Shown piece after piece: positions 1-7,569 of a DNA stretch of 9,134 nucleotides (positions within the stretch are counted from its first letter, which is position 1; each line of letters begins with the position of its first letter). The stretch is from Anaerolineae bacterium (lineage in GTDB: Bacteria; Chloroflexota; Anaerolineae; UBA4142), in the NCBI GenBank assembly GCA_027457205.1, contig DAIDTM010000084.1, positions 1 to 9,134 on the forward strand. The letters are read 5' to 3'. The notes beneath the pieces are model-generated. The model was given only the letters and a program-made list of their open reading frames with translations. It ran no database searches and had not been told where the DNA came from. A program made the translations under genes and the position numbers.

Positions 1-685
1 CGCCGGCGCGAATGCCGGCGAGCGTGTTCGCGGTCGCGAGTCCCAGGTCGTCGTGGCAGTGCGCGGAGACGACGACGCGCTCGATGCCGGGCGTGTTCTT
101 GATGACGCCCGCGATCAGCGCGCCAAATTCTTCCGGCGTCGTATAGCCGACCGTGTCCGGGATGTTGAGCGTCGTCGCGCCGGCGTTGATGGCGACCTCA
201 AGCACGCGATACAGAAACTCCGGGTCGGAGCGTCCAGCATCCTCCGGCGAAAACTCCACGTCGTCGCAGCACTGTTTCGCGCGCGCAACCATCTCGCCGA
301 CGCGTGCGACAACTTGCTCGCGCGTCATCTTGAGTTTGTGCTCAAGGTGAATATCGGACGTCGCGAGAAACGTGTGGATGCGCGGATGCACGGCGGGGCG
401 AATCGCCTCCCAGCACGTGTCGATATCGGTCGCGTTCGCGCGCGCCAGTCCGGCGATGATCGGCACGCGCACGCCCTCGCGCGAGTTGCCAACCTCGGTC
501 GCAATGCGGCGTACCGCTTCCGCGTCGCCCGGCGACGCCGCGGGAAAGCCGGCTTCGATAATGTCGACGCCCAGCCGCGCGAGTTGGCGCGCGATTTCGA
601 GTTTCTCCGCCGCGTCCAGACTCGCGCCCGGCGATTGCTCGCCGTCGCGAAGGGTTGTATCGAATATGCGAACGTAATTGTCCAT
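1..685 (-). CDS. leuA: 2-isopropylmalate synthase, 5' part (runs off the left edge)
   Basis: Condenses 2-ketoisovalerate with acetyl-CoA to 2-isopropylmalate, the first committed step of leucine synthesis, in the cytoplasm. 228 codons are visible, out of about 500-550 in the family. The protein starts MDNYVRIFDTTLRDGEQSPG, which holds the DRE-TIM metallolyase signature (R13, D14, E16). It continues through EAGFPAASPGD, THSDIH-like TSDIH and EFSPEDAGRSD. The metal-binding HCHDDLGLAT motif lies at residues 209-218, with H209 and H211. This is the bacterial LeuA type. I chose the ATG at 685 because AAGGA lies 6 nt upstream of it. An in-frame ATG at 703 would add MTQGID, but it lies inside a palindromic repeat and has no good ribosome binding site. 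The C-terminal regulatory domain is outside the window. As the last visible gene of the cluster, it takes its substrate from the ilv enzymes encoded upstream. Confidence 0.96.
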   Translation of the reverse strand, partial: MDNYVRIFDTTLRDGEQSPGASLDAAEKLEIARQLARLGVDIIEAGFPAASPGDAEAVRRIATEVGNSREGVRVPIIAGLARANATDIDTCWEAIRPAVHPRIHTFLATSDIHLEHKLKMTREQVVARVGEMVARAKQCCDDVEFSPEDAGRSDPEFLYRVLEVAINAGATTLNIPDTVGYTTPEEFGALIAGVIKNTPGIERVVVSAHCHDDLGLATANTLAGIRAG

Positions 686-691
686 ATCAAT

Positions 692-696
692 TCCTT
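692..696 (-). promoter_or_regulatory. leuA ribosome binding site
   Basis: AAGGA on the minus strand lies 6 nt before the ATG at 685. It favours that start over the in-frame ATG at 701-703, which is inside the neighbouring repeat. Confidence 0.7.
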
Positions 697-697
697 G

Positions 698-803
698 TGT
701 CATTGCGAGGAGTCCTGAGCGAGCGGAGCGAGTCGAAGGGCAACGAAGCAATCTCCCTGCCAGAGTTGGGGATTGCTTCGCCGCTTCGCGGCCCGCAATG
801 ACA
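698..803. repeat. Palindromic interspersed repeat between the ABC ATPase gene and leuA
   Basis: The ends are perfect 10-bp inverted repeats: TGTCATTGCG at 698-707 and CGCAATGACA at 794-803. A second inner pair is CGAAGCAATC (744-753) with GATTGCTTCG (771-780). The left half also holds the purine-rich GAGCGAGCGGAGCGAGTCG motif often seen in interspersed repeats of environmental genomes. It occupies nearly the whole gap, starting 3 bp after the stop codon of the ATPase gene (808-806) and ending just before the leuA ribosome binding site. It has no coding potential. It may be a non-autonomous miniature element, or it may act as an RNA hairpin between the cistrons. Confidence 0.85.
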
Positions 804-805
804 GT

Positions 806-2311
806 TCAAGTTTGGCTGACGACTCGCCCCTCGTTCAATCTGAGCACGTGCGTGATGCTTTGCGGAAGTTCATCGGCACGGTGCGTCACGTAGATCATGC
901 TCGCGTTGGGTCGGCTTCCGATTCCCTCAATCGCTTGCAGAACGCGGTCGCGGTTGCCCGCATCGAGACCCTGGCAGGGTTCGTCGAGCACGAGCAGCGC
1001 TGGACTTTTCACCAGCGCGCGCGCCAGGAGCGCCAAACGCTGCTCGCCCTCCGAAACTTGATCGAACGCCGTCTCTGCGCGCGCGGCAAGATCGAATCGG
1101 CGCAGCCACGAAAGCGCAGCCTCGCGCTGCTGCGGCGAGCATTCACGATACAGCCCGACCGAGTCGAACCAGCCGGAACAGACGACATCCCAACATGTCG
1201 CGCCGCGCGGGTAGTACAGTTGCAGTTACGGCGCGACCCAGCCGATGTTCTGCTTGATCTCCCAAATGCTCTCGCCGGTGCCGCGGCGTTTCCCGAATAA
1301 CGTGATGTCGCTCGCGTACGCCTGCGGATTGTCAGCGAGAATCAGACTCAGGAGCGTCGTCTTGCCCGCGCCATTCGGACCCAGCAGCGCCCACCGCTCG
1401 TTTTCTCGCACCGTCCAGTTGACTTGTCGGAGCACCGGCGTTCCGTTGTACGAGACGGTCACGTTGTTCATGCGCACAAGAACATTGCGCGGCGATGCGT
1501 GTTGAGATTGGCGTTGGGGCGACCCTCGTGGTCGCCCTGCCCGGGCAGCCACTGCCCCTACAAGTTCTTGCCGCGCTCCTTGCGCGATCACGCGGTTGTT
1601 TCCCACGCGCAAGACGTGCGTAACACCGAGTGGAATTTCGTCCCGATTCGTCCCGACGACGATGACGCGCATTTCCTTCTGCATCAGATTTTCAAGGTTC
1701 TCGGCTAACTTGACTCGAAAGCGTTCGTCCAATCCGGCGAAAGGGTTATCGAGGATCACAAGTTTCGGATTCTTGAGCAGCGCCCGCGCAATCGTGACCT
1801 TGCGCCGCTCTCCGTTGGAGAGTTGGACGACGCTTCGATTCAACAACGCTCCCAATTCCAATCGTTCGATCACGTCTTGGCGGCGCGCCACCAAGTTTTT
1901 ATCGGAATGAGTTTCGACGACGTGATACGGATTAATGCGCTTGAGGTCCGGCTCGGAAAGAAAATCCGATACTGACGGCGTGTCTTCAGTCACGCCAATG
2001 TTCCAGCGTTCCTGGTAGAACGCCTCATCGCTCAGAACTTTACGCTGCGATTCAAAAGTCACGTAGGCGATGTGGTCGTGCGCGGCAGTGTGCCCGTTGT
2101 CGCGCAGAAAATGATAGACGATTTTGCCCTTGACGACCGGCAGCGCGCCGCACAACGCCTTCATCAACGTCGATTTGCCGGAACCGTTCGGACCGATCAC
2201 TGCCCAGTGTTGATCGCTAAGCATCTCCCAGGTCAAGCCATCGAAGAAAATCTGGTCGCGCAAGCGGATGGAAACGTCGTTCAGTGTGATGAAGGGTTTC
2301 GCGTTGGGCAT
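806..2311 (-). pseudogene. ModF/PhrA-like tandem ABC ATPase, interrupted by one in-frame TAA
   Basis: A cytoplasmic protein of two fused ABC nucleotide-binding domains with no membrane segments. It resembles E. coli ModF (490 aa), whose role is poorly defined. Domain 1 has Walker A GPNGSGKST (residues 40-48), signature LSNGE and Walker B LVILDNP, where Asn replaces the usual catalytic Glu. Domain 2 has Walker A GPNGAGKTT, then ITLFGKRRGTGESIWEIKQNIGWVAP. TAA follows at codon 362 (1228-1226). The same frame continues without a shift as LQLYYPRGATCWDVV, signature VSEGE, Walker B LLVLDEP and on to TGA at 808-806, 501 residues in all. Homologues suggest Glu at codon 362, so one GAA to TAA change explains the stop. 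The 361-aa product would lack the second signature and Walker B. A sequencing error is possible. The start at 2311 follows the family N-terminus, but its AGGA is 12 nt away. A repeat lies in frame in the linker. Confidence 0.85.
1514..1561. repeat. GTAGGGGC-type two-hairpin repeat inside the ATPase linker
   Basis: Read on the minus strand, the element begins GTAGGGGCAGTGGCTGCCC and ends GGGTCGCCCCAAC. It is two short hairpins joined by a CCCGGGC-like centre. This matches the layout of the copy between ilvD and ilvB (5841-5893). Here it lies within coding sequence and is read without a frame change as about 16 residues (VGAVAARAGRPRGSPQ), exactly between the two ABC domains. Confidence 0.75.
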
Positions 2312-2333
2312 GGCGTTAGAATATCCTGTGGCA

Positions 2334-2418
2334 GTAGGGAACGAACGCCGTTTCGTTCCCCGGCAGAACACCGTTTCGTTCCGTTGCGACGCGGAACGCT
2401 CCGGCGAGCGTTCCCTAC
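2334..2418. repeat. GTAGGG-ended two-hairpin repeat between ilvC and the ABC ATPase gene
   Basis: The ends are perfect 10-bp inverted repeats: GTAGGGAACG at 2334-2343 and CGTTCCCTAC at 2409-2418. Inside are two hairpins: GGGAACGAA (2337-2345) with TTCGTTCCC (2352-2360), and GGAACGCT (2393-2400) with AGCGTTCC (2407-2414). CCGTTTCGTTCC also occurs twice as a direct repeat (2348-2359 and 2371-2382). The right end overlaps the ilvC stop codon, so the TAG of ilvC is part of the repeat's GTAGGG end. Confidence 0.85.
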
Positions 2419-3473
2419 GCTGTCTTGTTCCAATTCTCCGGTCTGAGCGCGCGGACCGCCGCGCCGGTCTGCCACATTTCTGACTCGCGCATCTCGCGCA
2501 GTTCGACTTCCAGCTTCTCCTTGTAATCGGGTGCGCTGTTCGCCGCTAGCACGATGCGTGTCTGCTCGCCGGCGACAACGCTCTGATACAGTTTCTCGTA
2601 CACCGGCTCAACCGCCTTGCGGAAGTCGTGCCGCCAGTCCAGCGCTCCGCGCTGCGCGGTCGTGCTGCAATTCGCGTACATCCAATCCATACCGTTTTGC
2701 GCCACGAGGCGAATTAGACTCTGCGTCAATTCTTCGACGGTTTCGTTGAACGCTTCGCTGGGCGAGTGACCGTGCTTGCGGAGCTCGTTGTACTGCGCCT
2801 CCATCACGCCCGCGAGCGCGCCCATCAGAATGCCGCGCTCGCCGGTGAGATCGCTGTAGACTTCGTGCTCGAACGTCGTGGGAAACAGGTAGCCCGCGCC
2901 GACCGCGATGCCGAGCGCGATCGTTCGCTCGGTCGCGCGTCCGGTCGCATCGTGCTGAACGGCATAGCTGGCGTTGATGCCGCTGCCGCTGAGGAAATTC
3001 GCGCGCACACTGGTGCCCGAACCATTGGGCGCAACGAGGATCACGTCAACGAAATCCGGCGGCACGATGCCGGTCTGATCGTTGTAGACAATCCCAAAGC
3101 CGTGCGAAAAGTACAGCGCGTCGCCTTTCTTGAGGTGGGGCTTGATCTTCTGCCACGTCAGCATCTGTCCCGCGTCGGAGACGAGATATTGAATCACCGT
3201 GCCGCGCTCGGCGGCTTCTTCGAGCGAAAAGAGCGTCTTGCCGGGAACCCAGCCATCCTTGACCGCTTTGTCATACGTCGCGCTGCCGGACTTTTGACCG
3301 ACGATGACGTGGATGCCGTTGTCGCGCATGTTGAGCGCCTGCGCCGGTCCCTGGACGCCGTAACCTAAGACGGCGACGACTTCGTCCTTCAAAACGCCGC
3401 GCGCCTTGTCCAGCGGAAATTCGTCGCGCGTGACGACATTTTCAACTACTCCACCAAAATTGATCTTTGCCAT
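2415..3473 (-). CDS. ilvC: Ketol-acid reductoisomerase, Bacteroidetes/fungal-like type
   Basis: Converts 2-acetolactate and 2-aceto-2-hydroxybutyrate to the dihydroxy acids, using NAD(P)H and Mg2+. It has 352 residues. The Rossmann motif is GYGVQG (37-42) with cofactor loop VGQKSGSATYDKA (58-70). The catalytic His is in SHGFG (H124). The metal ligands are in SDLTGERG (D208, E212), and the C-terminal EAFNETVEELTQSL and STTAQRGALDW complete the active site. GYGVQGPAQALNMRDNG and GSGTSVR resemble fungal and Bacteroidetes enzymes, not the usual bacterial GYGSQGHAHA form. Oddity: residue 150 is Asn (codon AAT) in VAPNGSG, where the family has the catalytic Lys of APKG. This may be a natural variant, a damaging mutation or a sequence error. 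GGAG lies 4 nt before the ATG at 3473. The gap to ilvN is 35 bp, so the two are likely co-transcribed. The TAG stop comes from the adjoining repeat. Confidence 0.96.
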   Translation of the reverse strand: MAKINFGGVVENVVTRDEFPLDKARGVLKDEVVAVLGYGVQGPAQALNMRDNGIHVIVGQKSGSATYDKAVKDGWVPGKTLFSLEEAAERGTVIQYLVSDAGQMLTWQKIKPHLKKGDALYFSHGFGIVYNDQTGIVPPDFVDVILVAPNGSGTSVRANFLSGSGINASYAVQHDATGRATERTIALGIAVGAGYLFPTTFEHEVYSDLTGERGILMGALAGVMEAQYNELRKHGHSPSEAFNETVEELTQSLIRLVAQNGMDWMYANCSTTAQRGALDWRHDFRKAVEPVYEKLYQSVVAGEQTRIVLAANSAPDYKEKLEVELREMRESEMWQTGAAVRALRPENWNKTA

Positions 3474-3508
3474 GCTTCTCCAATGATTGATGTGATTTGT
3501 CGGTGACG

Positions 3509-4075
3509 CTATACGGAACCGACGCTTTCCGCGAGATGCCCGTTGCCGTTTCCACGCGGCGTCGCCCAGGAATTTGCCGCGGGCACGTCGTGCCCGTTGA
3601 CCGCGCCGCGCGCCATTGCGACCTGACCCGTGCGCACCATTTCGATAATGCCGCGCGAGCGCAAGACATCGAGCAAGCCGTCGATCTTGGCTTCATCGCC
3701 GGTAACTTCGATAATCACCGAGTCGGGCGAGACATCGACAATGTTCGCGCGAAAGATATTGGCGAGCTGGTTGAGCTCGGCAAGCGCGCTCGCATCGGCG
3801 CGAACTTTGACGAGCGCGAGATCGCGCATTACGGTTGGCAGATGCGTCACGTCTTTTACGTCGATCACGTTGATCAATTTCGACAAGTTCGCTTCCACGA
3901 GCGCGGGCGCGGTCTGCTCCGTGTCCACCAGAATCGTCATGCGCGAGACCGCCGGCTCGTGCGTGCGCCCGACGGTGAGACTCTCGATGTTGAACGCGCG
4001 CCGGCGAAACAGACTCGCCACGCGGTTCAGCACGCCGGGTTTATCTTCGACGAGGGCTACGAGGGTATGCTTCAT
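3509..4075 (-). CDS. ilvN: Acetolactate synthase small (regulatory) subunit
   Basis: Regulatory subunit of acetohydroxyacid synthase. It binds the large subunit, raises its activity and mediates valine feedback inhibition. It has 188 residues. The N-terminal ACT domain (about 3-76) begins HTLVALVEDKPGVLNRVASLF. The C-terminal domain (about 80-160) ends in IIEMVRTGQVAMARG. Gly14 and Asn29 line up with the E. coli IlvH residues G14 and N29, where substitutions give valine resistance, so feedback control is probably intact (inference). The protein is somewhat longer than the usual 160-175 because of a low-complexity, Gly/Asn-rich tail. GAGG lies 5 nt before the ATG at 4075. The gene sits 60 bp after ilvB, with a palindromic repeat in the gap, and 35 bp before ilvC. 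Confidence 0.96.
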   Translation of the reverse strand: MKHTLVALVEDKPGVLNRVASLFRRRAFNIESLTVGRTHEPAVSRMTILVDTEQTAPALVEANLSKLINVIDVKDVTHLPTVMRDLALVKVRADASALAELNQLANIFRANIVDVSPDSVIIEVTGDEAKIDGLLDVLRSRGIIEMVRTGQVAMARGAVNGHDVPAANSWATPRGNGNGHLAESVGSV

Positions 4076-4102
4076 GTTTTCCTCATTCCGTGGAACGTGA
4101 AT

Positions 4103-4133
4103 CGTAAAACGTAATTACGTTTCATGTTTTACG
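4103..4133. repeat. Palindromic sequence between ilvB and ilvN
   Basis: Contains a perfect 16-bp palindrome AAACGTAATTACGTTT at 4107-4122. It also has an overlapping wider inverted pair, CGTAAAAC (4103-4110) with GTTTTACG (4126-4133). The ACGTAAAAC unit recurs in degenerate form up to the ilvB stop codon (4138-4136). It is AT-rich, unlike its surroundings. It looks like a short interspersed repeat. A DNA-binding site is possible but unsupported. Confidence 0.6.
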
Positions 4134-4135
4134 TT

Positions 4136-5830
4136 TTATTGTGTCGGCACGGGTCGCCGGATCATCGCGTGCAAATCCGCGCCCGCCGGTACCATCGGGT
4201 ACACGGAATCTTCCTGTACTACACGGAAATCGATCACGACCGGTCCCGGTTTTTCGCGCGCGGCTTGAATGGCTGGGATCACGTCTTCGCGCCGCGTCAC
4301 GCGCATCGCCGGAATGTCGTACGCGTCCGCGAGTTTGACGAAATCCGGGCTGAGGATCGGCGTCGCAGCGTAACGGCGTCCGTAGAAAAATTCCTGCCAC
4401 TGCCGCACCATGCCGAGGTAACCATTGTTGATGATCGCGATGTTGAGCTTGAGACCTTCCTGCTTCAGCGTCGCGAGTTCCGCTTGCGTCATTTGGAACC
4501 CGCCATCGCCGGCGACGACCCACACGTCGGCATCGGGCTGCGCGAATTTCGCACCAATCGCCGCGGGCAGCGCAAAGCCCATCGTGCCCAAGCCGCCGGA
4601 GGTGATGAGCGAGCGCGGCTTTTCGTGCAGATAGTACTGCGCTTCCCACATCTGATGCTGCCCCACGTCGCTGACGATCAGCGCGTTGCCTTCGGTTGCT
4701 TCCCACAGATCGTGAATCACGTGCGCGGCGAGCAGTTCGTCGATGTCTTCGCGCCGGAGAATGTTGCGCGCCTCGGACTCCATCCGCCATTCCGAAATCT
4801 GTTCGCGCCAAGCGTCGCGGCGACCGGCGGCGACGCGCGGTGTGAGTTGCTCCAACACGGCTTTCAAATCGCCAAGGATCGGCAGATCGACGTGAACGTT
4901 CTTGCTGATTTCCGATGGATCGATTTCGACGTGGATTTTTTTCGCGTGCTTGGCGTAGGTTTTCAGATTGCCGGTCACGCGGTCGTCGAACCGCATCCCG
5001 AACGCGACCAGGAGATCCGCGCCTTGCACCGCGCGGTTCGCATACGCTTCGCCGTGCATGCCCATCATGCCGAGGCACAACCGATGCTGCGCGGGAAATG
5101 TGCCGATACCAAGCAGCGTGAGCGCGACCGGGATTTGCGTTTTCTCCGCGAACTCGAGCACTTGGTCCATCGCGCCGCTAATCTGCACGCCGTGCCCAAC
5201 CAGGATCACCGGGCGCTCGGCTTGATCGATCCACTCCGCCGCGCGTTCGAGGTCAGCGGCTGGTACTTGCGCGGGCACGCGTCGGCGCGGGTACGGAATT
5301 TCATCGTCGGGATAAACGAACTCGCACTTGGCATTCTGCACGTCTTTGGGAACATCAACCAGCACAGGACCAGGTCGATCACTCCGCGCGATGTGGAACG
5401 CCTCGCGAATCGCCTGCGCCAAATCCTCGACGTGCGTGACGAGATAGTTGTGTTTCGTGATCGGCAACGTGACGCCGGTCACGTCCACTTCCTGAAACGC
5501 GTCGCTCCCAATGACTGACGTGCCCACTTGTCCCGTGATGCAGACGATGGGCGACGAATCGAGCATCGCGGTCGCGATGCCGGTCGTCATGTTCGTCGCG
5601 CCAGGTCCGCTCGTCGCAATCGCGACGCCGACCTTGCCGGACGCGCGCGCGTAGCCGTCCGCCATGTGCGCCGCGCCCTGCTCGTGCCGCACCAGGACGT
5701 GATGGATCGGATAATCGAGCATCGCGTCGTACGTCGGCAGGATCGCGCCGCCGGGATAACCAAAGACCACATCGACGCCTTCACGCACCAGACATTCCCA
5801 AATGATTTGCGCGCCAGTCCGAATTGGCAT
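4136..5830 (-). CDS. ilvB: Acetolactate synthase large (catalytic) subunit
   Basis: ThDP- and FAD-dependent acetohydroxyacid synthase catalytic subunit. It joins pyruvate to pyruvate or to 2-ketobutyrate, giving acetolactate or acetohydroxybutyrate. It has 564 residues, a normal length. Domains in order: the pyrimidine-binding domain with catalytic Glu50 in RHEQGAAHMADGYARASG; the central FAD-binding domain with GMRFDDRVTGN; and the ThDP pyrophosphate domain with GDGGFQM (441-447) followed by NNGYLGM (468-474), together the Mg/ThDP motif. The start at 5830 follows AGGAGA, 4-5 nt upstream, and gives the family N-terminus (TGAQIIWECLVREGVDVVFGYPGG). The reading frame stays open upstream to 5956, but that stretch is the repeat plus the end of ilvD. 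The gap to ilvD is 59 bp and is almost wholly a repeat. IlvN is encoded next. Confidence 0.97.
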   Translation of the reverse strand: MPIRTGAQIIWECLVREGVDVVFGYPGGAILPTYDAMLDYPIHHVLVRHEQGAAHMADGYARASGKVGVAIATSGPGATNMTTGIATAMLDSSPIVCITGQVGTSVIGSDAFQEVDVTGVTLPITKHNYLVTHVEDLAQAIREAFHIARSDRPGPVLVDVPKDVQNAKCEFVYPDDEIPYPRRRVPAQVPAADLERAAEWIDQAERPVILVGHGVQISGAMDQVLEFAEKTQIPVALTLLGIGTFPAQHRLCLGMMGMHGEAYANRAVQGADLLVAFGMRFDDRVTGNLKTYAKHAKKIHVEIDPSEISKNVHVDLPILGDLKAVLEQLTPRVAAGRRDAWREQISEWRMESEARNILRREDIDELLAAHVIHDLWEATEGNALIVSDVGQHQMWEAQYYLHEKPRSLITSGGLGTMGFALPAAIGAKFAQPDADVWVVAGDGGFQMTQAELATLKQEGLKLNIAIINNGYLGMVRQWQEFFYGRRYAATPILSPDFVKLADAYDIPAMRVTRREDVIPAIQAAREKPGPVVIDFRVVQEDSVYPMVPAGADLHAMIRRPVPTQ

Positions 5831-5840
5831 TTCGTCTCCT

Positions 5841-5893
5841 GTAGGGGCAGACCTGTGTGTCTGCCCCGGGCGAACACGTAGGTTCGCCCCTAC
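5841..5893. repeat. GTAGGGGC-ended two-hairpin repeat between ilvD and ilvB
   Basis: Starts GTAGGGGC (5841) and ends GCCCCTAC (5893). It has two adjacent perfect hairpins: GGGGCAGAC (5844-5852) with GTCTGCCCC (5859-5867), and GGGCGAAC (5868-5875) with GTTCGCCC (5882-5889). It shares ends and layout with 1514-1561 and 2334-2418, so these are one family. The ilvD stop codon (TAG, 5892-5890) lies within the terminal GTAGGGGC. The ilvB ribosome binding site starts directly after the other end. Confidence 0.88.
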
Positions 5894-7569
5894 GGGTCTC
5901 GCAATACCGCGCCCGTGCTCGCGCTCGTCACCATGCTCGCGTAGCGCCGCAGCCATTTGCTTTTGATCTCGCGCGTCTTGGGCGGGTTCGCGGCGAGCCG
6001 CGCGCGAATCTCTGCATCGCTCAGTTCAACGTCCAGCCGATAGTTTGGCAGATCGATCGAAATCATGTCGCCGTCACGCAGCGCGGCAATGGGACCGCCC
6101 GCGGCGGCTTCCGGCGAAACATGTCCAATACACGCGCCGCGCGTGCCGCCGCTGAATCGCCCATCGGTAATGAGCGCGACTTTGTCGCCGAGTCCCATTC
6201 CCATGATCGCGGAAGTCGGCGAGAGCATCTCTTGCATTCCCGGTCCGCCGCGCGGTCCCTCGTAGCGAATCACGACCACCTCGCCGGCTTTCACTTCGCC
6301 GGCGAGAATGCCGCGCATCGAATCTTCTTCCGATTCGTAGATGTGCGCGGGACCGCGAAACGTCTGCATCGCCGCACTCACGCCGCCAGTCTTGACCACC
6401 GCGCCGTCCGGCGCGAGATTGCCGAAGAGAATCGCCAGCCCGCCGGTCGCGCGGTGCGGATTGTTCAGCGGGCGAATCACTTCGCGATCCATCACGCGCG
6501 CCGGCGCGAGATTTTCGCGCAGTGTTTTGCCGGTGACCGTTACGCGGTCGAGATGCAGCGTGTTTCCGTTCGAGGAAATTTCGGAGAGGATTGCGGGAAC
6601 GCCGCCGGCACGGTGCACGTCTTCCATGTGCCACTGACCGGCGGGCGAAACTTTGCAAAGGTGCGGCACCTTCGCGGCGACGCGGTTGATGCGTTCGAGC
6701 GGATAATCAATGCCGGCTTCGTGCGCGATCGCGAGCGTGTGCAGTACAGTGTTCGTCGACCCGCCCATCGCCATATCGAGCGCGAACGCGTCGTCGATTG
6801 CATCGACGGTGACGATCTGGCGCGGCGTGATGTTCCTTTCGATCAGCGTGAGGATTTGCGACGCGGCAGTTTTTGCGAGCGCTTCGCGTTCGGCGGTATT
6901 CGCGAGCGCTGAACCGTTGTACGGCAACGCGAGTCCAAGCGCTTCCATCAAACAGTTCATCGAGTTCGCGGTGAAGAGACCGGAGCACGAGCCGCACGAG
7001 GGGCACGCAAAGTCTTCGATCTCCTTCAACTGCGCCGCGTCGATTTTGCCGGCTTGATACGCGCCGACGCCTTCAAAAACGCTGATGAGATCGACGACCT
7101 TGCCGGCGGGTGTGCGCCCGGCGGGCATCGGTCCGCCGGAAACGAAAATCGCCGGCACGTCGAGCCGCATTGCCGCCATTAGCATTCCCGGCACGATCTT
7201 ATCGCAGTTCGGGATGCACACCATCCCGTCGAACCAGTGCGCCGCGATCATCGTCTCGACCGAATCGGCGATCAGTTCGCGCGACGGCAGCGAAAACTTC
7301 ATCCCGGCGTGTCCCATCGCAATGCCGTCGTCTACGCCGATGGTGTTGAACTCGAACGGGACGCCCCCGGCGTCGCGCACTGCCTGCTTGACCAGCGCGC
7401 CGAATTTCTGCAAATGCGCGTGCCCCGGCACAATATCGACGTACGAATTGACGATGGCGACGAACGGCTTGCCGAAATCCGCGTCGCGCACGCCGACGGC
7501 TTTGAGCAGCGCGCGGTGCGGCGCGCGTTCAAAACCGCGCGTGATCTGATCGGAGCGCATCTCAGTCAT
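5890..7569 (-). CDS. ilvD: Dihydroxy-acid dehydratase
   Basis: Iron-sulfur enzyme that dehydrates 2,3-dihydroxyisovalerate and 2,3-dihydroxy-3-methylvalerate to the keto acids that precede valine and isoleucine. It has 559 residues, close to the B. subtilis enzyme along its length. Cysteines at C122 (PNCDKIVPGML) and C189/C192/C195 (ACPSCGSCSGLFTANSMNCL) are present. The early site reads VNSYVDIVPGH with no Cys, as in E. coli and B. subtilis, which points to a [4Fe-4S], oxygen-sensitive form (inference). MAMGGSTNTVLH and TDGRFSGGTRG are intact. The start at 7569 (MTEMRSD) parallels MAELRSN of B. subtilis; M4 at 7560 is the alternative. There is no strong ribosome binding site. The first 8 nt overlap the end of the upstream 65-aa frame, so translation is probably coupled to it. 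The TAG stop is donated by the adjoining repeat. Confidence 0.97.
   Translation of the reverse strand: MTEMRSDQITRGFERAPHRALLKAVGVRDADFGKPFVAIVNSYVDIVPGHAHLQKFGALVKQAVRDAGGVPFEFNTIGVDDGIAMGHAGMKFSLPSRELIADSVETMIAAHWFDGMVCIPNCDKIVPGMLMAAMRLDVPAIFVSGGPMPAGRTPAGKVVDLISVFEGVGAYQAGKIDAAQLKEIEDFACPSCGSCSGLFTANSMNCLMEALGLALPYNGSALANTAEREALAKTAASQILTLIERNITPRQIVTVDAIDDAFALDMAMGGSTNTVLHTLAIAHEAGIDYPLERINRVAAKVPHLCKVSPAGQWHMEDVHRAGGVPAILSEISSNGNTLHLDRVTVTGKTLRENLAPARVMDREVIRPLNNPHRATGGLAILFGNLAPDGAVVKTGGVSAAMQTFRGPAHIYESEEDSMRGILAGEVKAGEVVVIRYEGPRGGPGMQEMLSPTSAIMGMGLGDKVALITDGRFSGGTRGACIGHVSPEAAAGGPIAALRDGDMISIDLPNYRLDVELSDAEIRARLAANPPKTREIKSKWLRRYASMVTSASTGAVLRDP

Noticed and set aside
806..1228. Frameshift in the ABC ATPase gene
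   Set aside because: Translation shows that the part after the stop stays in the same frame (2311 to 1226 to 806), so this is a nonsense codon and not a frameshift.
4124..5518. 464-codon open frame on the plus strand opposite ilvB
   Set aside because: It mirrors ilvB in a GC-rich, stop-poor antisense frame. It is rich in Arg, His and Ala, with no recognisable domain; ilvB has full family similarity on the other strand.
5831..5956. Longer ilvB start at 5956
   Set aside because: The extra 42 residues come from the repeat and from sequence inside ilvD. AGGAGA just before 5830 and family alignment fix the start at 5830.
5857..6912. 351-codon open frame on the plus strand opposite ilvD
   Set aside because: Antisense shadow of ilvD with biased composition and no motif.
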